A stretch of DNA of 64,000 nt from Rhizoctonia solani. Taxonomy: Eukaryota > Basidiomycota > Agaricomycetes > Cantharellales > Ceratobasidiaceae. Positions 12,471 through 25,173 of the stretch are shown in pieces; the first letter of the stretch is position 1; every line of letters begins with the position of its first letter. Where the stretch lies: NCBI RefSeq assembly GCF_016906535.1, contig NC_057385.1, forward strand, positions 248,001 to 312,000, in the 5' to 3' direction. The position numbers and the translations under genes are program-made. The notes under the pieces were generated by a model. That model ran no database searches. It was not told where the DNA came from and worked only from the letters and a program-made list of their open reading frames with translations.

Positions 12471-12629
12471 AGACAGCGGAAGATGATCGAATGTAATTAA
12501 TAACGGGATCAAATATTATGCCAGGAATGAGACAGTTTAAAGGCACGGACAATTACGTCAGCTGAGCTCATCACTCCACATGATCGAACGACTCTGGCTC
12601 GCGGCGCGATTCGCTCTCTCACGACCACC

Positions 12630-15600
12630 ATGCCCACTGTTCCTCGCACGTCCCCTGCGACGTTGAATCCTGTTCCCGAACACTATATCCATACTACTGC
12701 CGGTCAATTTGTCGATGCTGCGGGCCGAGTGATACTTCTCCGCGGCGTTAACTTGGCGGGGTCGACGAAAGCGCCGGTGGACAGACCTACCCAGTACCAA
12801 GATGTTGGGATGTTGCCGAAGCTGGTGGAGAGTCCTTTGTCGGCCGTCCACTCAATCTCGACGATGGTTCCGCGGATATCCACCTCGCCCGACTACGCGC
12901 CTGGGGATTCAACTGTCTTCGATTTATCTTTACCTGGGAGGCTCTAGAGCATGAGGGACCGTACGTGCGTCATATACATATAATTGACGAAGCTCATGTT
13001 CTACAGAGGCAAATACGACTATGAATACATACAATATACGATCCGAGTATTACGACGATGCAAAGACTTTGGTTTCCGTGTTTTCATGGACCCACACCAG
13101 GACGTCGTAAGTACTATCCGCCCAGTGGCCTCCTAGTATTGACCGACCATGCCAAGTGGTCTCGCTTTACCGGTGGATCTGGTGCTCCCTTTTGGACACT
13201 GCCCGCCTGCGGCCTCAACCCCCGACACATCACGGCAACCCATGCCGCCCTCCTCCATTTCGAACAACCGGATCCCTCCGCGTTCCCTGCCATGGTATGG
13301 AGCACCAACTATGCCCGCTTCGCCTCGCAAACCATCTGGACCCTGTTTTTCGCTGGCCGAGACTACGCTCCACGATGTGTAATTGATGGCGTAAACATTC
13401 AAGACTGGCTCCAGCGACATTATATCAATGCATGTGGTGTGCTTGCCGATGCCATTCGCGATGCAGGCGACCTTTATGACTCTTGTATCATCGGCTGGGA
13501 TAGTATCAACGAACCAGGCGAGGGGTATTTGGGTCTGCATGACTTGAACGTCATCCCTCCCCACCAGTCTCTCAAGAAAACAACGTGTCCGACCCCAGCC
13601 CAAGGTATTCGGCTCGCCAGCGGAATAGCCCAAACTGTCGAAAACTGGGCGTTTGGCGCTCTAGGTCCCAAGCGAGACGGCTATGTGACCATTGACCCTG
13701 CCGGCCGGACCATCTGGGCAAACCCGGACACTGAAGAAGATGTGGGCGACGGTACTGGCGATCGCATCCACAAGCGGTGGGGTTGGAGACGTGCCGCATC
13801 GTGGCCACTCGGGAAATGCATCTGGGCTCTTCACGGCGTATGGGCCGGCCCGGACGTCACGGATACCAAATCAGGCGACATACCCATTCTCAAGCCCGAC
13901 TATTTCGAAAGACCCCCCTTCGATCCATCTCGCCATGTTGTCTTTGTTGCCGACTACTGGCGGCCCCATTTCAGGGACTACATTGCCCGTATTCGACCAT
14001 CTCATCCCGAGTCCATCTTTTTTGTCCAGCCGCCGGTGTTTGTACAGCCTCCCCCACTCGAAGACGAGGATCTCTGTGGCCGAGGAGCCTACAGTTCGCA
14101 TTACTATGACGGCCTGACCGTGAGTATTGTTGCGTAATATTGTGTGTCATCTTAACTAAAGTTTACCATAGCTGATGACGCGACACTGGAATTGGTTCAA
14201 TGCCGATGCCCTTGGCTTGCTACGAGGCAAATATTCCTCAGTTCTGGGTGCCCTTCGAATCGGCGAACGCGCGATCCGAAATTCGCTACGTGACCAATTA
14301 GGCATGCTCAAATCCGACGCACTCGAGATTCTGGGCCAGTACCCAACGCTGATTGGCGAAATCGGCGTTCCGTTTGATATGGATGCTAAAAGGTCTTATG
14401 GACTCGATGGGAACAGCAAGTACGTCGGCGACTATACCGACCAGACTCGTGCGCTCGACTGTAGCTTGAACGGTGCGGACGGTAACAACGTCATCAACTG
14501 GACTCTCTGGACCTACGCCCCAGACAACACTCACACGTGGGGCGATGGCTGGAACCTGGAAGACTTGGCCCTGTGGAGCATGGACGATGCGAATCGAGAT
14601 CGAGGCACGCAAGAGTTCCAGATCGAGAGCTCGTCCGCCAACTTGCTCAACGGCGAAAATCAAGACTCTCGGAACCGGAGTGAATCGACACTCGGCACGC
14701 TCCGTGGTCCTGCTGGGCCAGCGGATGCGCAACAGCCTCGACCCCAGATGGACATGTCGCTCAAGCCCACGTGCGCAAGCCCGGATCCTGCGAGCCCCGT
14801 TGGGATCTCGGCTGATAAACTATACGATTTTGTGGTTGTTGGAGCCAGAGGTATTGGAGCACTTGCGCGTCCCTGGCCGGTTGCGACCGTTGGCACGCCC
14901 ACGTATATCGATTTTAACATCGCAAAGGCGACGTTTGAGCTCAAGATCAAGGTCACGGGCAGTGATCGTGCCTGGGGCGGAAAGGCTCCCATTCGTTCGT
15001 CGTTGTCCGACTTGGGCGAGGACGACGAAGAGCTCTCGACTGAAATTTACATTCCTCTCGTCCATTATGCCGCCGACTCGGCGTTTGATGGCGAATCCCT
15101 ACCCAACTGCGAAGATGCACCTGGATTGCCCAAGGTGACCGAGGAACCTCCTCGATACCGAGACGACGACGATTCGACGGTTGTCGGACACCTGCGACAA
15201 GATAGCAAATCTTCGGCCGACAGCGCGCCTGCTGTTAAGCGCCGACGAGCAACGACGACAACGCTCCGTCGACAACGAGCCGACACGACCAACACCCTCA
15301 TCCCCATTCTCCCCATTCCCTCGTCCGAACCAACCGCCACCTCCGCCTCTGCCGCCGCGAGCCCGACCACCCTCCCGATCCCGCTTTCGGCCCAAAGCAT
15401 CATGGGCACGCTCGTCGAGTCCGACATGCTCGCTCTCGACGTCCAAGTATCCGAGGGCAAATGGGAGCTCGACGGACAAGTCTTGCGGTGGTGGTACGAC
15501 GTCCCTGGAGAAGGCGAGCCCGAAAAAGAGTTGACCATCAAGGTTCAGAGGCGCGGAGGACCGATCAAGGGTGTTTTGCGAGGATTCGGTGCGATTTCTC

Positions 15601-15677
15601 CTGCTAGTGCTGCACGCGAGGGAGGACGAAGGTTCTGGGATGTGTTGTGCCCGAACGGTGGATGTGTTGTCGCTTGA
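12630..15677 (+). CDS. GH5 glycosidase, sterylglucosidase / EGCrP2-like
   Basis: Glycoside hydrolase family 5 enzyme of the fungal group that removes glucose from steryl glucosides or glucosylceramide (cryptococcal EGCrP2 is the studied relative). Exons: 12630-12960, 13007-13106, 13157-14119, 14172-15677, about 966 aa. An N-terminal [15 protein letters not shown] opens the barrel. The acid/base Glu is in DSINEPGEG, and the nucleophile Glu in [12 protein letters not shown]. The [20 protein letters not shown] block and a C-terminal beta domain (WWYDVPGEG region) follow. Between them is a long Ser/Thr/Arg-rich low-complexity insert (roughly 15180-15380). No signal peptide is seen. Exon 1 shifts frame near 12804; one extra G gives [14 protein letters not shown] as in relatives and makes the exon total divisible by three. 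The exact substrate is inferred from the family. Confidence 0.9.
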
Positions 15678-16804
15678 TTTTGACTTTTAGTTTTGGTTGA
15701 TTACTTTGATGTGACGATGACGATCGCTTGCCGCGCTTCTTTACGATTCTTCCCCTGACGATACCTCTCTTTCTCACTTGCTTGCTTTTGTTATTGTGTA
15801 GAAACAGTATTATGATTTCATTGTTTGATTCTGATGAACCTTGATTCAGTCAGATTTATATTTTAAATTGGTGCTGTTCAGTTTTAACAGTCTTGGTGGG
15901 TTGTTTCATCTAATGGTGGTTCGGTTGTATGCTTTGTCTCCCGATATTTTGTAAACTTCTTTCACACTTCTAAGCCCATTTGTGTGAGATTTCATGTACC
16001 GGTGGTTATCCTCGTGATTCATCCAAGCACTGGGCGTCGAACAGTTTTGATGTGTGTGCTGCTCTGCAACAGGCCGAAGAAATCTGATTATATCACCGTG
16101 GTGTAATAAGATCCTGAAATTTGAACATTTTGGTGAAAAATGAAGGCTTTTTTAGTATGCTATGGCCTGAAACCTATAACTCCAGTATGCCTTTCTCAGC
16201 ATGAATCAGAACAAGATAGGTTTGATCCGTAAATCCAACGCATATTAACCTGAATTCAGCCCGATTCTTAGTTGAACACGCATACTTATTTTCAGCGCGT
16301 TAATTTTGTACCGTGAAGCGGTAGTCACGCGACTCGCTCCAGGCTCTGGCCAAGTCGCAGAACGACCATATGCTTACGTTGACCCAAGAGGCCTGGGTCT
16401 GTTCGAGTTCCGCTACATCTGCAATATATATGTAAATGTGTATTACACTAAACTAGTATCACTCGAGATATCCCCCGTAGCGCCCATCTGAGGCTTCTAA
16501 CTAGAGCAAGGGGAATCTTGTTGCTCTCAATCAATGTGCTACTATTACCAACTACTTCACCCTATAAAATTACGGGTGACAATCACTTAGCCCTTTTGAT
16601 ATCACATGACATTTATTTACGCATATAGGGTAGAAATCACGACCAGAAACCAGCCAGAGCCGCAATCGGGCTGCACTGTAGCTGAAGGAGAGTTGCACAA
16701 TGAACCAATCTCAAATATCTAGACGACAGACACTACTTGATTATACAACAAAAGGGCAAGCACTTATGAGTTGAAAGTACCACCGCAAATGCGCTGACCT
16801 GCAC
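15678..16804. other. Intergenic between convergent GH5 and MDR genes
   Basis: AT-rich 3' flank of both neighbouring genes. A 61-codon frame at 16306-16491 has no domain or splice support. No repeats seen. Confidence 0.5.
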
Positions 16805-18207
16805 TCAGTCGATTTTGACGACGATTTTTCCAAAGTGGGAACCACTGAGCTGGTAGTCCAACGCATTGACCACCTCGGTCCAACCAAATACACGATCAAT
16901 AACTGGCTTAATCTTGTGCTCAGCCATGAATGCGTCCAACCTCTCGCACATTGCCTTGCTTCCGACCACGATTCCGGCGATCTAAAAAGGCTGTTTAACA
17001 CACAGAATATAATAGTCGAATTGAACGACTTACCAAGGCCTGTCCGAATAACAACGTCATGGCCAGGTCTTGGATGGTTTCGCCACCTGGGTTACCCTGC
17101 GCAACGGCGCCGATAACATGTACTAAGCCTTCGCGTTTGGCAGACTTGATGGATTGCATGAGGGTGCCCTGTCCGCCTGTGAATACCAGATGTGTCATTA
17201 CAAATAAATTACTTATGTAAACTATAACTCACCAACTTCAAGGACGTGCTCGACACCTTTACCTTCAGTCAACTCTCTGACCTTGTTTGACCACTCAGGC
17301 ACCTCTCGGTAGTTGATGATATCGTCAACTCCCAAATCCTTATACTTGGCCGCCTTCTCCTTGCTTGAAGTAGTAGCAATGACCCGTGCCCCCGCGGCCT
17401 TGGCAAGCTGCGCGCCAAAGACGGAAACTCCTCCGCTGCCAAGTACCAGCACGGTCGAATCTTTGGTGACGGGTCGCTTTTCAAATAACGAGTGCCATGC
17501 GGTCAATGCTGCACATGGGATGGTGGCAGCCTCTTCGTAAGAAAGGTGAGCTGGGATCGGGAGGAGAGCTTTGGCATCAAACACCCTATGTGATATAGTG
17601 AGTGTATGCGCATTGACTATCATAGTTTTGCTGTACCTGTATTGAGCAAGGCATCCTGGGGTACCGCCGCCAACTGTAAAGGGCATGTGCTCATCCTACC
17701 GTAACACATAGTCGGGTCAGCGAGCAGCTAAATCTATGTGCAAATCCCACGCACTTGAATAGGACCATCAAACCACGTTTCAAAGAACAACGAATGGACC
17801 CGGTCTCCTTTCCTCCACTGCGTGACACCCTCGCCAACAGCCACTACTTCTCCGGCCCGTCGCAAGACGGAATCAGCCCCTGTCCGTCAGGGCCGGTAGA
17901 TAATGGCCCAGGGTATTGCCCCTTGCTAATAAGAATATCCTATAGAATCGAGATTAGGTCAAGAAATCGTGGGTGTACTTGATCATGCATACCCTATAAG
18001 TGTTAATTCGATTAGCAAGCTGGCCAACTGAGTGTTTCGGGCGACGTACCTGTAGTTAAGAGCAGCCGCGCGTAGCTTCACCAGAACCTCTCCTTGCTTG
18101 GGAGGAGTGATTTTAACTTCGCGGAGCTCGAGGCTCTTGTGGCCGTTCCAACTCTTTTGGTCAACAGGGAAGCGCCACGCCTGAGCAGTAGTCGGGATAG
18201 TAGACAT
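16805..18207 (-). CDS. Zinc-type alcohol dehydrogenase-like (MDR superfamily) oxidoreductase
   Basis: NAD(P)-dependent medium-chain reductase. Exon 1 is 18050-18207 and begins [14 protein letters not shown]. Later exons are 17755-17939, 17637-17695, 17233-17585, 17034-17176 and 16805-16981. The GroES-like part has LNYRDILISKG and [18 protein letters not shown]. The Rossmann fold has [17 protein letters not shown] and VIATTSS. The structural-zinc cysteine cluster is not evident, so this is likely a non-zinc or quinone-oxidoreductase-like member; the substrate is unknown. The 110-bp gap between 18049 and 17940 parses into two introns of 56 and 53 bp around a single G at 17993, giving R-D-I-L in frame. 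A separate missing G near 17856 (GGGCC) breaks the frame inside SCDGAGEVV, probably a sequence error. Confidence 0.88.
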
Positions 18208-19827
18208 ATCGGGTGAGTAATGAGGTTAGTAGTGAAAAGGATATCGAACGCTTGACTGAATGCTTGGAGGGTGCGGTGCTCGCGCACTTTTATATGGCTA
18301 GGGGAGGTGGTATTCATGCGTCGTGTCGCCACTTTTCAAATCCCGCGGGAAAAACTTGGATTATTCACCCTTACGAGTGGAGGCTGGTGGAGGCTAGGGT
18401 GTAGTCAATGTCAGGTACGGGACGTATGTGACTTGTAAGTACCTTACGTAACTATAACCTGCAATGTAAGATACACCTGCATTTGGTCAATCAATTAAAA
18501 AAGCACTATAGACATTAAGATAGATACATATGATTAGTCACCCAAGTAGGCACCTGCAGCTCTCGTGCATGCTTCCGAGTTCGGATTGTTTGGGTTAACT
18601 GAAGCTATAGAACTATCAGCTTGCAACAAGAATGCATCAATAGGCATAGAGCTAAGGGGATTGACTAAAAACTGCGAAGTCAAGTTTATCCCATGAGCAA
18701 CTAGCGTGTGGCGAGCGAATGGGATTACCCTAGCTCTTCTGAAATAGAGGGAAGCGCCGTGCTCTCGTCCAACCGTTCGTTTCCGTCCTCATCCTTCAGC
18801 GCTATATTGCAACCATCTGTCCGGCAAAGAAGATTCAAGAAGCCAGCGGAATGTCCCAACATGGCCATTTAGTGGCGCGTGTCGGGCTGCATTCTGACTC
18901 AGCGTCGGAAGACATGACAAATTGATTACAGCATGTGAGGAACATGCAAGTCATCGCGGAACCCGGTAGCTTACGCATGACTTACCAATTGTATGGATAC
19001 TTGCAAGCGTGGGATCTGACACTGACCGTACCCTATATCTGAGGTTTCTCCGAGCCTCTGCAACACAGGACATGCATCGTGTATTCGTGTGGTCCTGTTT
19101 CTAATTTTAACTCTCAGGAGTTGGAGGCCTCGGTCCGAACCTCTCAGGACCTGTCAGAATTGCGGGCGGCTATCTCTTCTGGTTGCACCTCAAAAGAGCT
19201 CAATTGTAAAGGACAGCAAACACCAATAAATCTCATGTCATATTCCCTTTAGTAATGTCAATTTTCTATGGTAGGATAATCTATCGCGGGCGATTACTCA
19301 GGGACCCGTCCAGGCACCTGTGAGCACCGTGACCATGTGTTTGCAGATGGGCTGCCGGTCGACATCTTCAAGTTGATGTCATGGCCCCCATGTCATTATC
19401 GGTGGCCGAGAGCGTGGGGACGAATTATTCGCCAGTGACGAACAATCAATATATATGACTGGATCATGTGGAGGTGGCGGAGATTAGAGGTCGAGGCGTA
19501 GTGGAAGTGAGTTCCAGATTGTTCGTATCCTACTCGACCCTCGTCCCAAGGCCGGTCTCGAAATGTGCTCCTGAATATTTTGAGCCGTCCATCACAAGCG
19601 CAGTGCATCCCCAGCGGTCTGACGACACGCGCACAAGCTTGGCACTCGTCAGGTCGATCAGTGGCGATACGAACCTAATTTTGGACTCTGTGTGATAAGC
19701 GCCGAGCGGCTTGGGTTGCCGAGCGGCATGTGATGCGATTTCGCGGCCCGAGAAGCACCTGAATGATGAATGTGGAAATAGAAAAGGACATGTCGACCAG
19801 GAGAAAACATATCGGATTCCCCGCACC
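18208..19827. other. Intergenic between divergent MDR and MFS genes
   Basis: About 1.6 kb between two divergent genes, so it should hold both promoters. A few short frames only, none with a recognisable domain. No repeat was noted by eye. Confidence 0.5.
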
Positions 19828-22107
19828 ATGTCTTCGTCGACTGACCGAAACTCTCACTCGGATGTCGAGTCAGCTGCACCCACCATCGTCGACGACAACC
19901 GATCCAAGAACGATCCAGGAGATGTTGGCGAGGTCATTGCTCCAGGCGAAGAGTCTGCACAGGAGATAAAGGACGAGAAAGGAGATCCATTCCTTGTACA
20001 GTGGGATGGCCCAGACGATCCTGCCAACCCTAAAGTACGTTACAGCTCGTAAATGCACCAAGTTAATTGCCAACCTTGACTTTGCAGAACTGGAGCAGGA
20101 CGTTCAGGTGGTATATTACGGCGCTGGGAGGCGTAGCTGTACTCAATGCGTGAGTTGCTTGCGGCATGAGCTTGTTCAATTCGGTATCTGACCTGGCGTT
20201 GCAGAACTTTTGCGAGTTCGGCACCTTCTGGAATTGAAGGACAATTGATTAGAGACTTTAATCTCTCCACAATAGGTGTGGCGTCTGTTGGATATATCTA
20301 GGCTGATACTAACAACACGTTTTGATAGTTGCTATTCTTACTATCAGGTCCGCTTCCTTCATATGTCCTTGTCCGATCAATACTCACTGCATCCCAGTCT
20401 CTTCGTCGTTGGTTATTGTGTTGGCCCTCTTCTATGGGGTCCTCTATCCGAGAATTATGGTCGCCGTCCGATATTTCTCATCGGCTTTGTTGTCTACACA
20501 GGCTTTCAAATAGGTGGCGCCCTCGCACCAAATATCGCATCTATACTCGTCTTCAGGTTCTTGGGTGGGACATTTGCCGCATGTCCCCTTACTAATTCTG
20601 GAGCTATCATCGCCGACATGTATGTTTCACAAACACCAGCGCCGGGTATCTACCTTTCTGACTTTGAATCCATAGTTGGGATGCAGATACACGCGGCAAG
20701 GCGCTCGCCATATTCACTCTTGCTCCGTTCGCAGGTCCAGCATTGGGTCCAACCGTTGCTGGTTACATGAGCCTCGCGGGTGTCAGCTGGCGTTGGTTGT
20801 TTGGCGTTCTATCCATTTTCGTGAGTCAGCATCCCTTACCTACCCCTGCGCGCCGAGCGCAGTTCCATCTCATCTCGTTTGATCGAACGCATATGAAAAC
20901 GTAACCTTGACCATGCGCTCGAACCCCTCGCTCCACACTCTGGTTACCCCGTATGGTACTAATCATAGTAACTTTTTCTAGGCGGGAATATGCACCATTG
21001 TCTTGGCATTTACTCTTCCCGAGACGTACGCGTAAGTAGTTTGGTTAGAACCGACGTGGAGACATAACTAACCTGTGCTCACTTGTCTCGCGTATCTTTC
21101 AATGTCCTCGGTAACAGCCCTATCATTCTGAAGAAGCGCGCGGAAAAACTACGCAAGTCTACTGGTGATGATCGATATTATAGCGCAATCGAAAGGGAGA
21201 ACCTTCACTGGGCCAAGCGGTATGTCGATGCGAAGTGTTTCTCGTTTTATTTCTAAGTCTCTGCGCAGAATCGAAAATATCCTTGGACGACCATTTATCA
21301 TGTTTTTCCAAGAACCTATGCTTTTTGCCGTAACACTATACATGTCATTCATCTATGGTTGTGTCTACCTGCTCTTTGCCGCCTACCCGATTGTTTTCAC
21401 CCAGGGGCACCATCTTAACTCGGGCGCCTCGGGCTTGATGTTCTTGCCGTTATTTGGTGGAGGAATTGGAGGTGTCGTTGTCGTAAGCATCTCTCACGCT
21501 CTCTCATTGATCGCATCTGACGTCCCTTGTTGTAGTACCTTGTATACTACAACCCGATATATACGAGACGTATTCGCGAATTTGCTCCTCGACCCGTACC
21601 ACCCGAGTATCGCTTAGATATGGCTCTCCTAGCAGCTCCTTTGTACTCGATCAGTTTCTTTTGGTTCGGGTATGTTCTGTTCTCAGCCGAAACCACCCAC
21701 TAGCCTAATTATATGCATAGATGGACATCCTACCCATCGATCTCCTATTTTGCCCCTGCTTTTTCGGGTGCTCTCTCTGGGTTTACAATCGTTCTCCTTT
21801 TCCTCTCGCTATTCAACTACATCATCGACGCATACCTCATGTACGCCGCATCCGCGCTGGCCATTTCAACTGTCGTTCGATCAGCGTTTGGAGCTGGTTT
21901 CCCACTGTTTGCGACGAGCATGTACGAAAAACTCAATCCAAGGATCGCGAGTACGGTATTGGGCGCGATCGCAGCTGCGAGTAAGTCTCTCATCTATCAA
22001 CACGGACTCGAGCACTACTGACACGATTGACAGTGATACCCATCCCGTTCATACTTAGAAAATACGGCGCCCAAGTCCGACGCAAGTCCAAATACGCACC
22101 TTCATAG
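19828..22107 (+). CDS. MFS transporter, DHA1-like (drug:H+ antiporter type)
   Basis: Plasma-membrane exporter of small molecules by proton antiport, by family. Twelve exons join in phase without any frame break, from ATG 19828 to TAG 22105-22107, giving a protein of about 500 aa. A charged cytosolic N-terminus of about 65 residues ends in WDGPDDPANPKNWS, a signature of fungal DHA1 proteins. Membrane segments include the motif-A loop GPLSENYGRRPIFLIG, followed by ILVFRFLGGTFAACPLTNSGA. Motif-C-like sequence is seen in FAGPALGPTVAGYM. The central loop (KKRAEKLRKSTGDDR) separates the two six-helix halves. A polyamine or drug substrate is suggested by family resemblance only. The start lies 1.6 kb from the divergent MDR gene. 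Confidence 0.93.
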
Positions 22108-22985
22108 ATTCCGGGTTCGTTAATGTACTGTTTTTACGATTCATCATGTAATCTTTCTCGCGCGCATTTATCTATAGAATTCACGGTTTCCCGGTTTGGG
22201 TTGTTTGTACGCTTTGACTGGTGTGGTACGCAATGATCTTTATTTTATTTGAAAAGCGTGTTGCGCAGGGCTGAGAAAAGGGCGATATGATGCAAGCTGA
22301 AGGCTACAAAGTAAACTTTTTATTTGTATATAACCTTGGGAACACGGTTCGCGTTCTCGAAGTTTGTTTAAGCGTTTGAAGAATAAGTGTAGATTATCCT
22401 CGATGTTCAGGGTTTAATTTCAAGTCGATGATTCTAATTTGGTGATTGTCTTTGCGCCGATCGATGGTGCCTGCTTGTAGCATCCAATGCATCTATGATA
22501 TCTTGCAAGGGGCTTTGGGTCCCTGGCATACAGCTGGTACACTTTCAGTCGTTCAGCTCTGAATGAAGTTTTTCGTCTATCAGTACTAGCGATGAATTCG
22601 ATTGGAACTATATTATACTTGATAGAATTTATGAAATTCGACTTCACTTGTACGCGTTTAGGTTTTCCCTCTTGGTGGCTAAATGCTAATGAGCCCTTGA
22701 AATCTGACCATCAAAGAATCAAATTCTTTTTTACTGAACAAAACTGGGCTATGATTACGAACAAAAGCATAAGTTACATCAGACAGACTCCGTTTCTGTG
22801 CGTCAAAGGCGTGAGGTAAGATGCATGAAAAGATCATTATCGACGAGAACCAGAAAAAATCATGTGCATGAAAACCCAAGAAAAATGTGCAAAGCGCGAG
22901 ATCGAAAACGTAGATTGTGTGAGATTTATTGTATGGGCGTATATGGCGAAACCTCCGTTCAAGCTGGGGTTTGACAAAAGTCTGA
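22108..22985. other. Intergenic between convergent MFS and DUF2235 genes
   Basis: AT-rich 3' region shared by two converging genes. No gene or repeat is supported. Confidence 0.5.
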
Positions 22986-25173
22986 TTAATCAACCCAAAT
23001 CGGGCTTGGATTCGCCAAGAGTTCAGCTCGGGGGACGTATCCTAGTTCTTGCATGCGGTACAGGACAGACCGATGGACGTAGGTCGGGAAGCGTTTCTGG
23101 CCGTGGATTTTACGAGAACGCCCCATGTTTATCCTGCAAACGTATATCAGCGACAAAATATTGGCAAAAGTAAACAAATAAACATACTCGAACCAGGTCC
23201 TCCACGTTTTGTCATGGCGCTGGTACCGCTGTCGCAATGGCATAACTTCCAAGATCCACCACCACTTGGCGATCGTGAGCTGATCGTAGATCGGAGTGAT
23301 CGCATCGTTCGCATCTTCATTCGATCCAAGAGTCAAATGAGCGAGTGGAAGGAGGGGGTTTCCGGGAAGCGGTGTCGAAGGAGGACTGTCGACCAACGTT
23401 CCGTCTGTTGGATCTAACTCGTGCTTCAACTCGGAGGTAGGTAGGGGAGGTAGGGGAGTAGGAATTTTGACAATAGGCCAGAGTGAACATGGGCTAAGTC
23501 CAATTTCTGCCAACTCGGTGGAATGGAAGAGGATGCCGGTGTTGTTAAGGAAGCATTCGCGGACCATCCAGCGCAGTGGAATACGAGCGAGGTGATTCTT
23601 TGTCTCGTTGAGGACTGAGCCGCCGCCTACATCGCAATGGGCGCCTGCAAACCAGACCTCTTTAAATAGAATAAATAAACGACAGGGTGAGATCAAGCAA
23701 GCAAACGAACCTTTCACATCAGTCTCATGCTCTCGTTCCTCCGGGGTACTGCAGTCCTGCCCTCCGTGGTGGCTAACATCCGGAATAGATTCATGATGTC
23801 CACTCTTTTCGTCCTCATCCTTTTCGACATCATGGTCAGCTCTCTCCTCCACCACATCGGTGGTCTTCTCTTGTTTGCCTGCCTGCTTTTCCTTCGCTTT
23901 CCCGTCCTTGTCCTTGCCATGGTCCACCTTCACCCGGTCAACAAACTCCTCCCACCCTTTGACAAAGCTGGAAATATTAACCCCGCTCAATGTCTTTTTT
24001 CGGATATAGATTCCTCGTTTCCCAGCGGCGCCAAGCATTTCCTCTTCCTCCGTAGCCCGACCCCACATGTTAGCCTTGAACTTGGCCCGACGCTCGTCTA
24101 ATGCTACAGCATGCCTGAAAACACGAATGAGGTAGTTGGTTTTAGCAAACGGGAGTTCGCGGGGGATTATCCCTGTGTTTGAATAATGAATATGAGCGGA
24201 TGGAAAAAGAAAAGGGACGGAAAACGCACCAACAGAGTTTACAGTATCGAATACGCCAACAAAATCGATTTTAACATCGGTACAGAAAGCTCGCTTGAAT
24301 CCATTGGACATTTTCCATCCTTCTGGGTCATCACGTTTGAACATCTTGTAGGCAAATGGAACTTGCTCATGGTTGTAGGCAGGAAGTAATCCAACCTAGA
24401 ATGGAAATTGATTAGTCAGGGTGGCGAAGATTGAGAACCAAGACTGACCTTGTGCAACATTCCCGCGAGTGCCCGGGCGGTGTACGCTCCCCGAGAGAAA
24501 CCAAACAAAGAGATTCTGTCCCCCTCGGAATCTGTGCGAATTCGGTCAGAGTGGTCAAGACATGTACAAAAAGAGAGAAAGCTGACAATTTTGCATCAAA
24601 AACTCGTAACCAGCTGCAATACTGAATTAGCCATGTACGTTAGCACATTCCAAACGGTTGCTCACCTCGGACGTGGATGGACAGACCCGTAGCCAAGGCC
24701 ATGTCGACTGCCTGAGATACCTTTGAGACAAACTTGTTGGTTGGCTTAAGTCCGACACCCGTTCCGATGCCAGCTTGGTAGTAAACCTTTTTAGAAAGGA
24801 ACGATAAGTCTTGGATTTTCCTAATCTGAGTTGTCATATACTTGCCATTTGTTTGGACTTGTCATCCTTCTTCAACAACTGAACAAACCTAACAATGTTC
24901 GAGTTCTGTTGATCTCATGTTGTCAGCCCATATTGGCTGATCTCTGCAGAAAAATGAACGTACATCTTGATCGTACTGATCTCCCGTCCCATCAAAACAC
25001 AGAATCAAGTTACGTCCTGTCTGAGACGCGACATCAGGTACAACCTGGGGAAATGTCGATGATGTTGCACTGATGGGTGAGCCAGGGACTTTGCTTGAAG
25101 TGGCGACGGGTATTGAGGTCTGGATAGCTACAGGCTGAGGACGAGTCGTGCTAGTCGTAAGTTCCGAGGCCAT
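22986..25173 (-). CDS. DUF2235 alpha/beta hydrolase (Tle1-like phospholipase fold)
   Basis: DUF2235 proteins are serine hydrolases related to Tle1-type phospholipases; the fungal substrate is unknown. The start is ATG 25173 in a good context; the frame reads further upstream only by using a non-ATG codon. The N-terminal 45 residues are Ser/Thr/Pro-rich. Then come NLILCFDGTGDQYDQD, VYYQAGIGTGVG, the nucleophile elbow LFGFSRGAYTARALAGM (GFSRG Ser), VDFVGVFDTVNSVG, and VWFAGAHCDVGGG with the catalytic-region His. An acidic/Lys-rich insert of about 60 residues (KDKDGKAKEKQAGKQ onward, near 23720-23930) lies between the last two blocks. One intron, 24787-24845, has a GC donor (ATG|GCAAGT). All other introns are GT-AG and no frame break was found. 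Confidence 0.9.

Noticed and set aside
13058..15541. Many long frames on other strands and frames across the GH5 gene
   Set aside because: Shadows of the GC-rich GH5 coding sequence.
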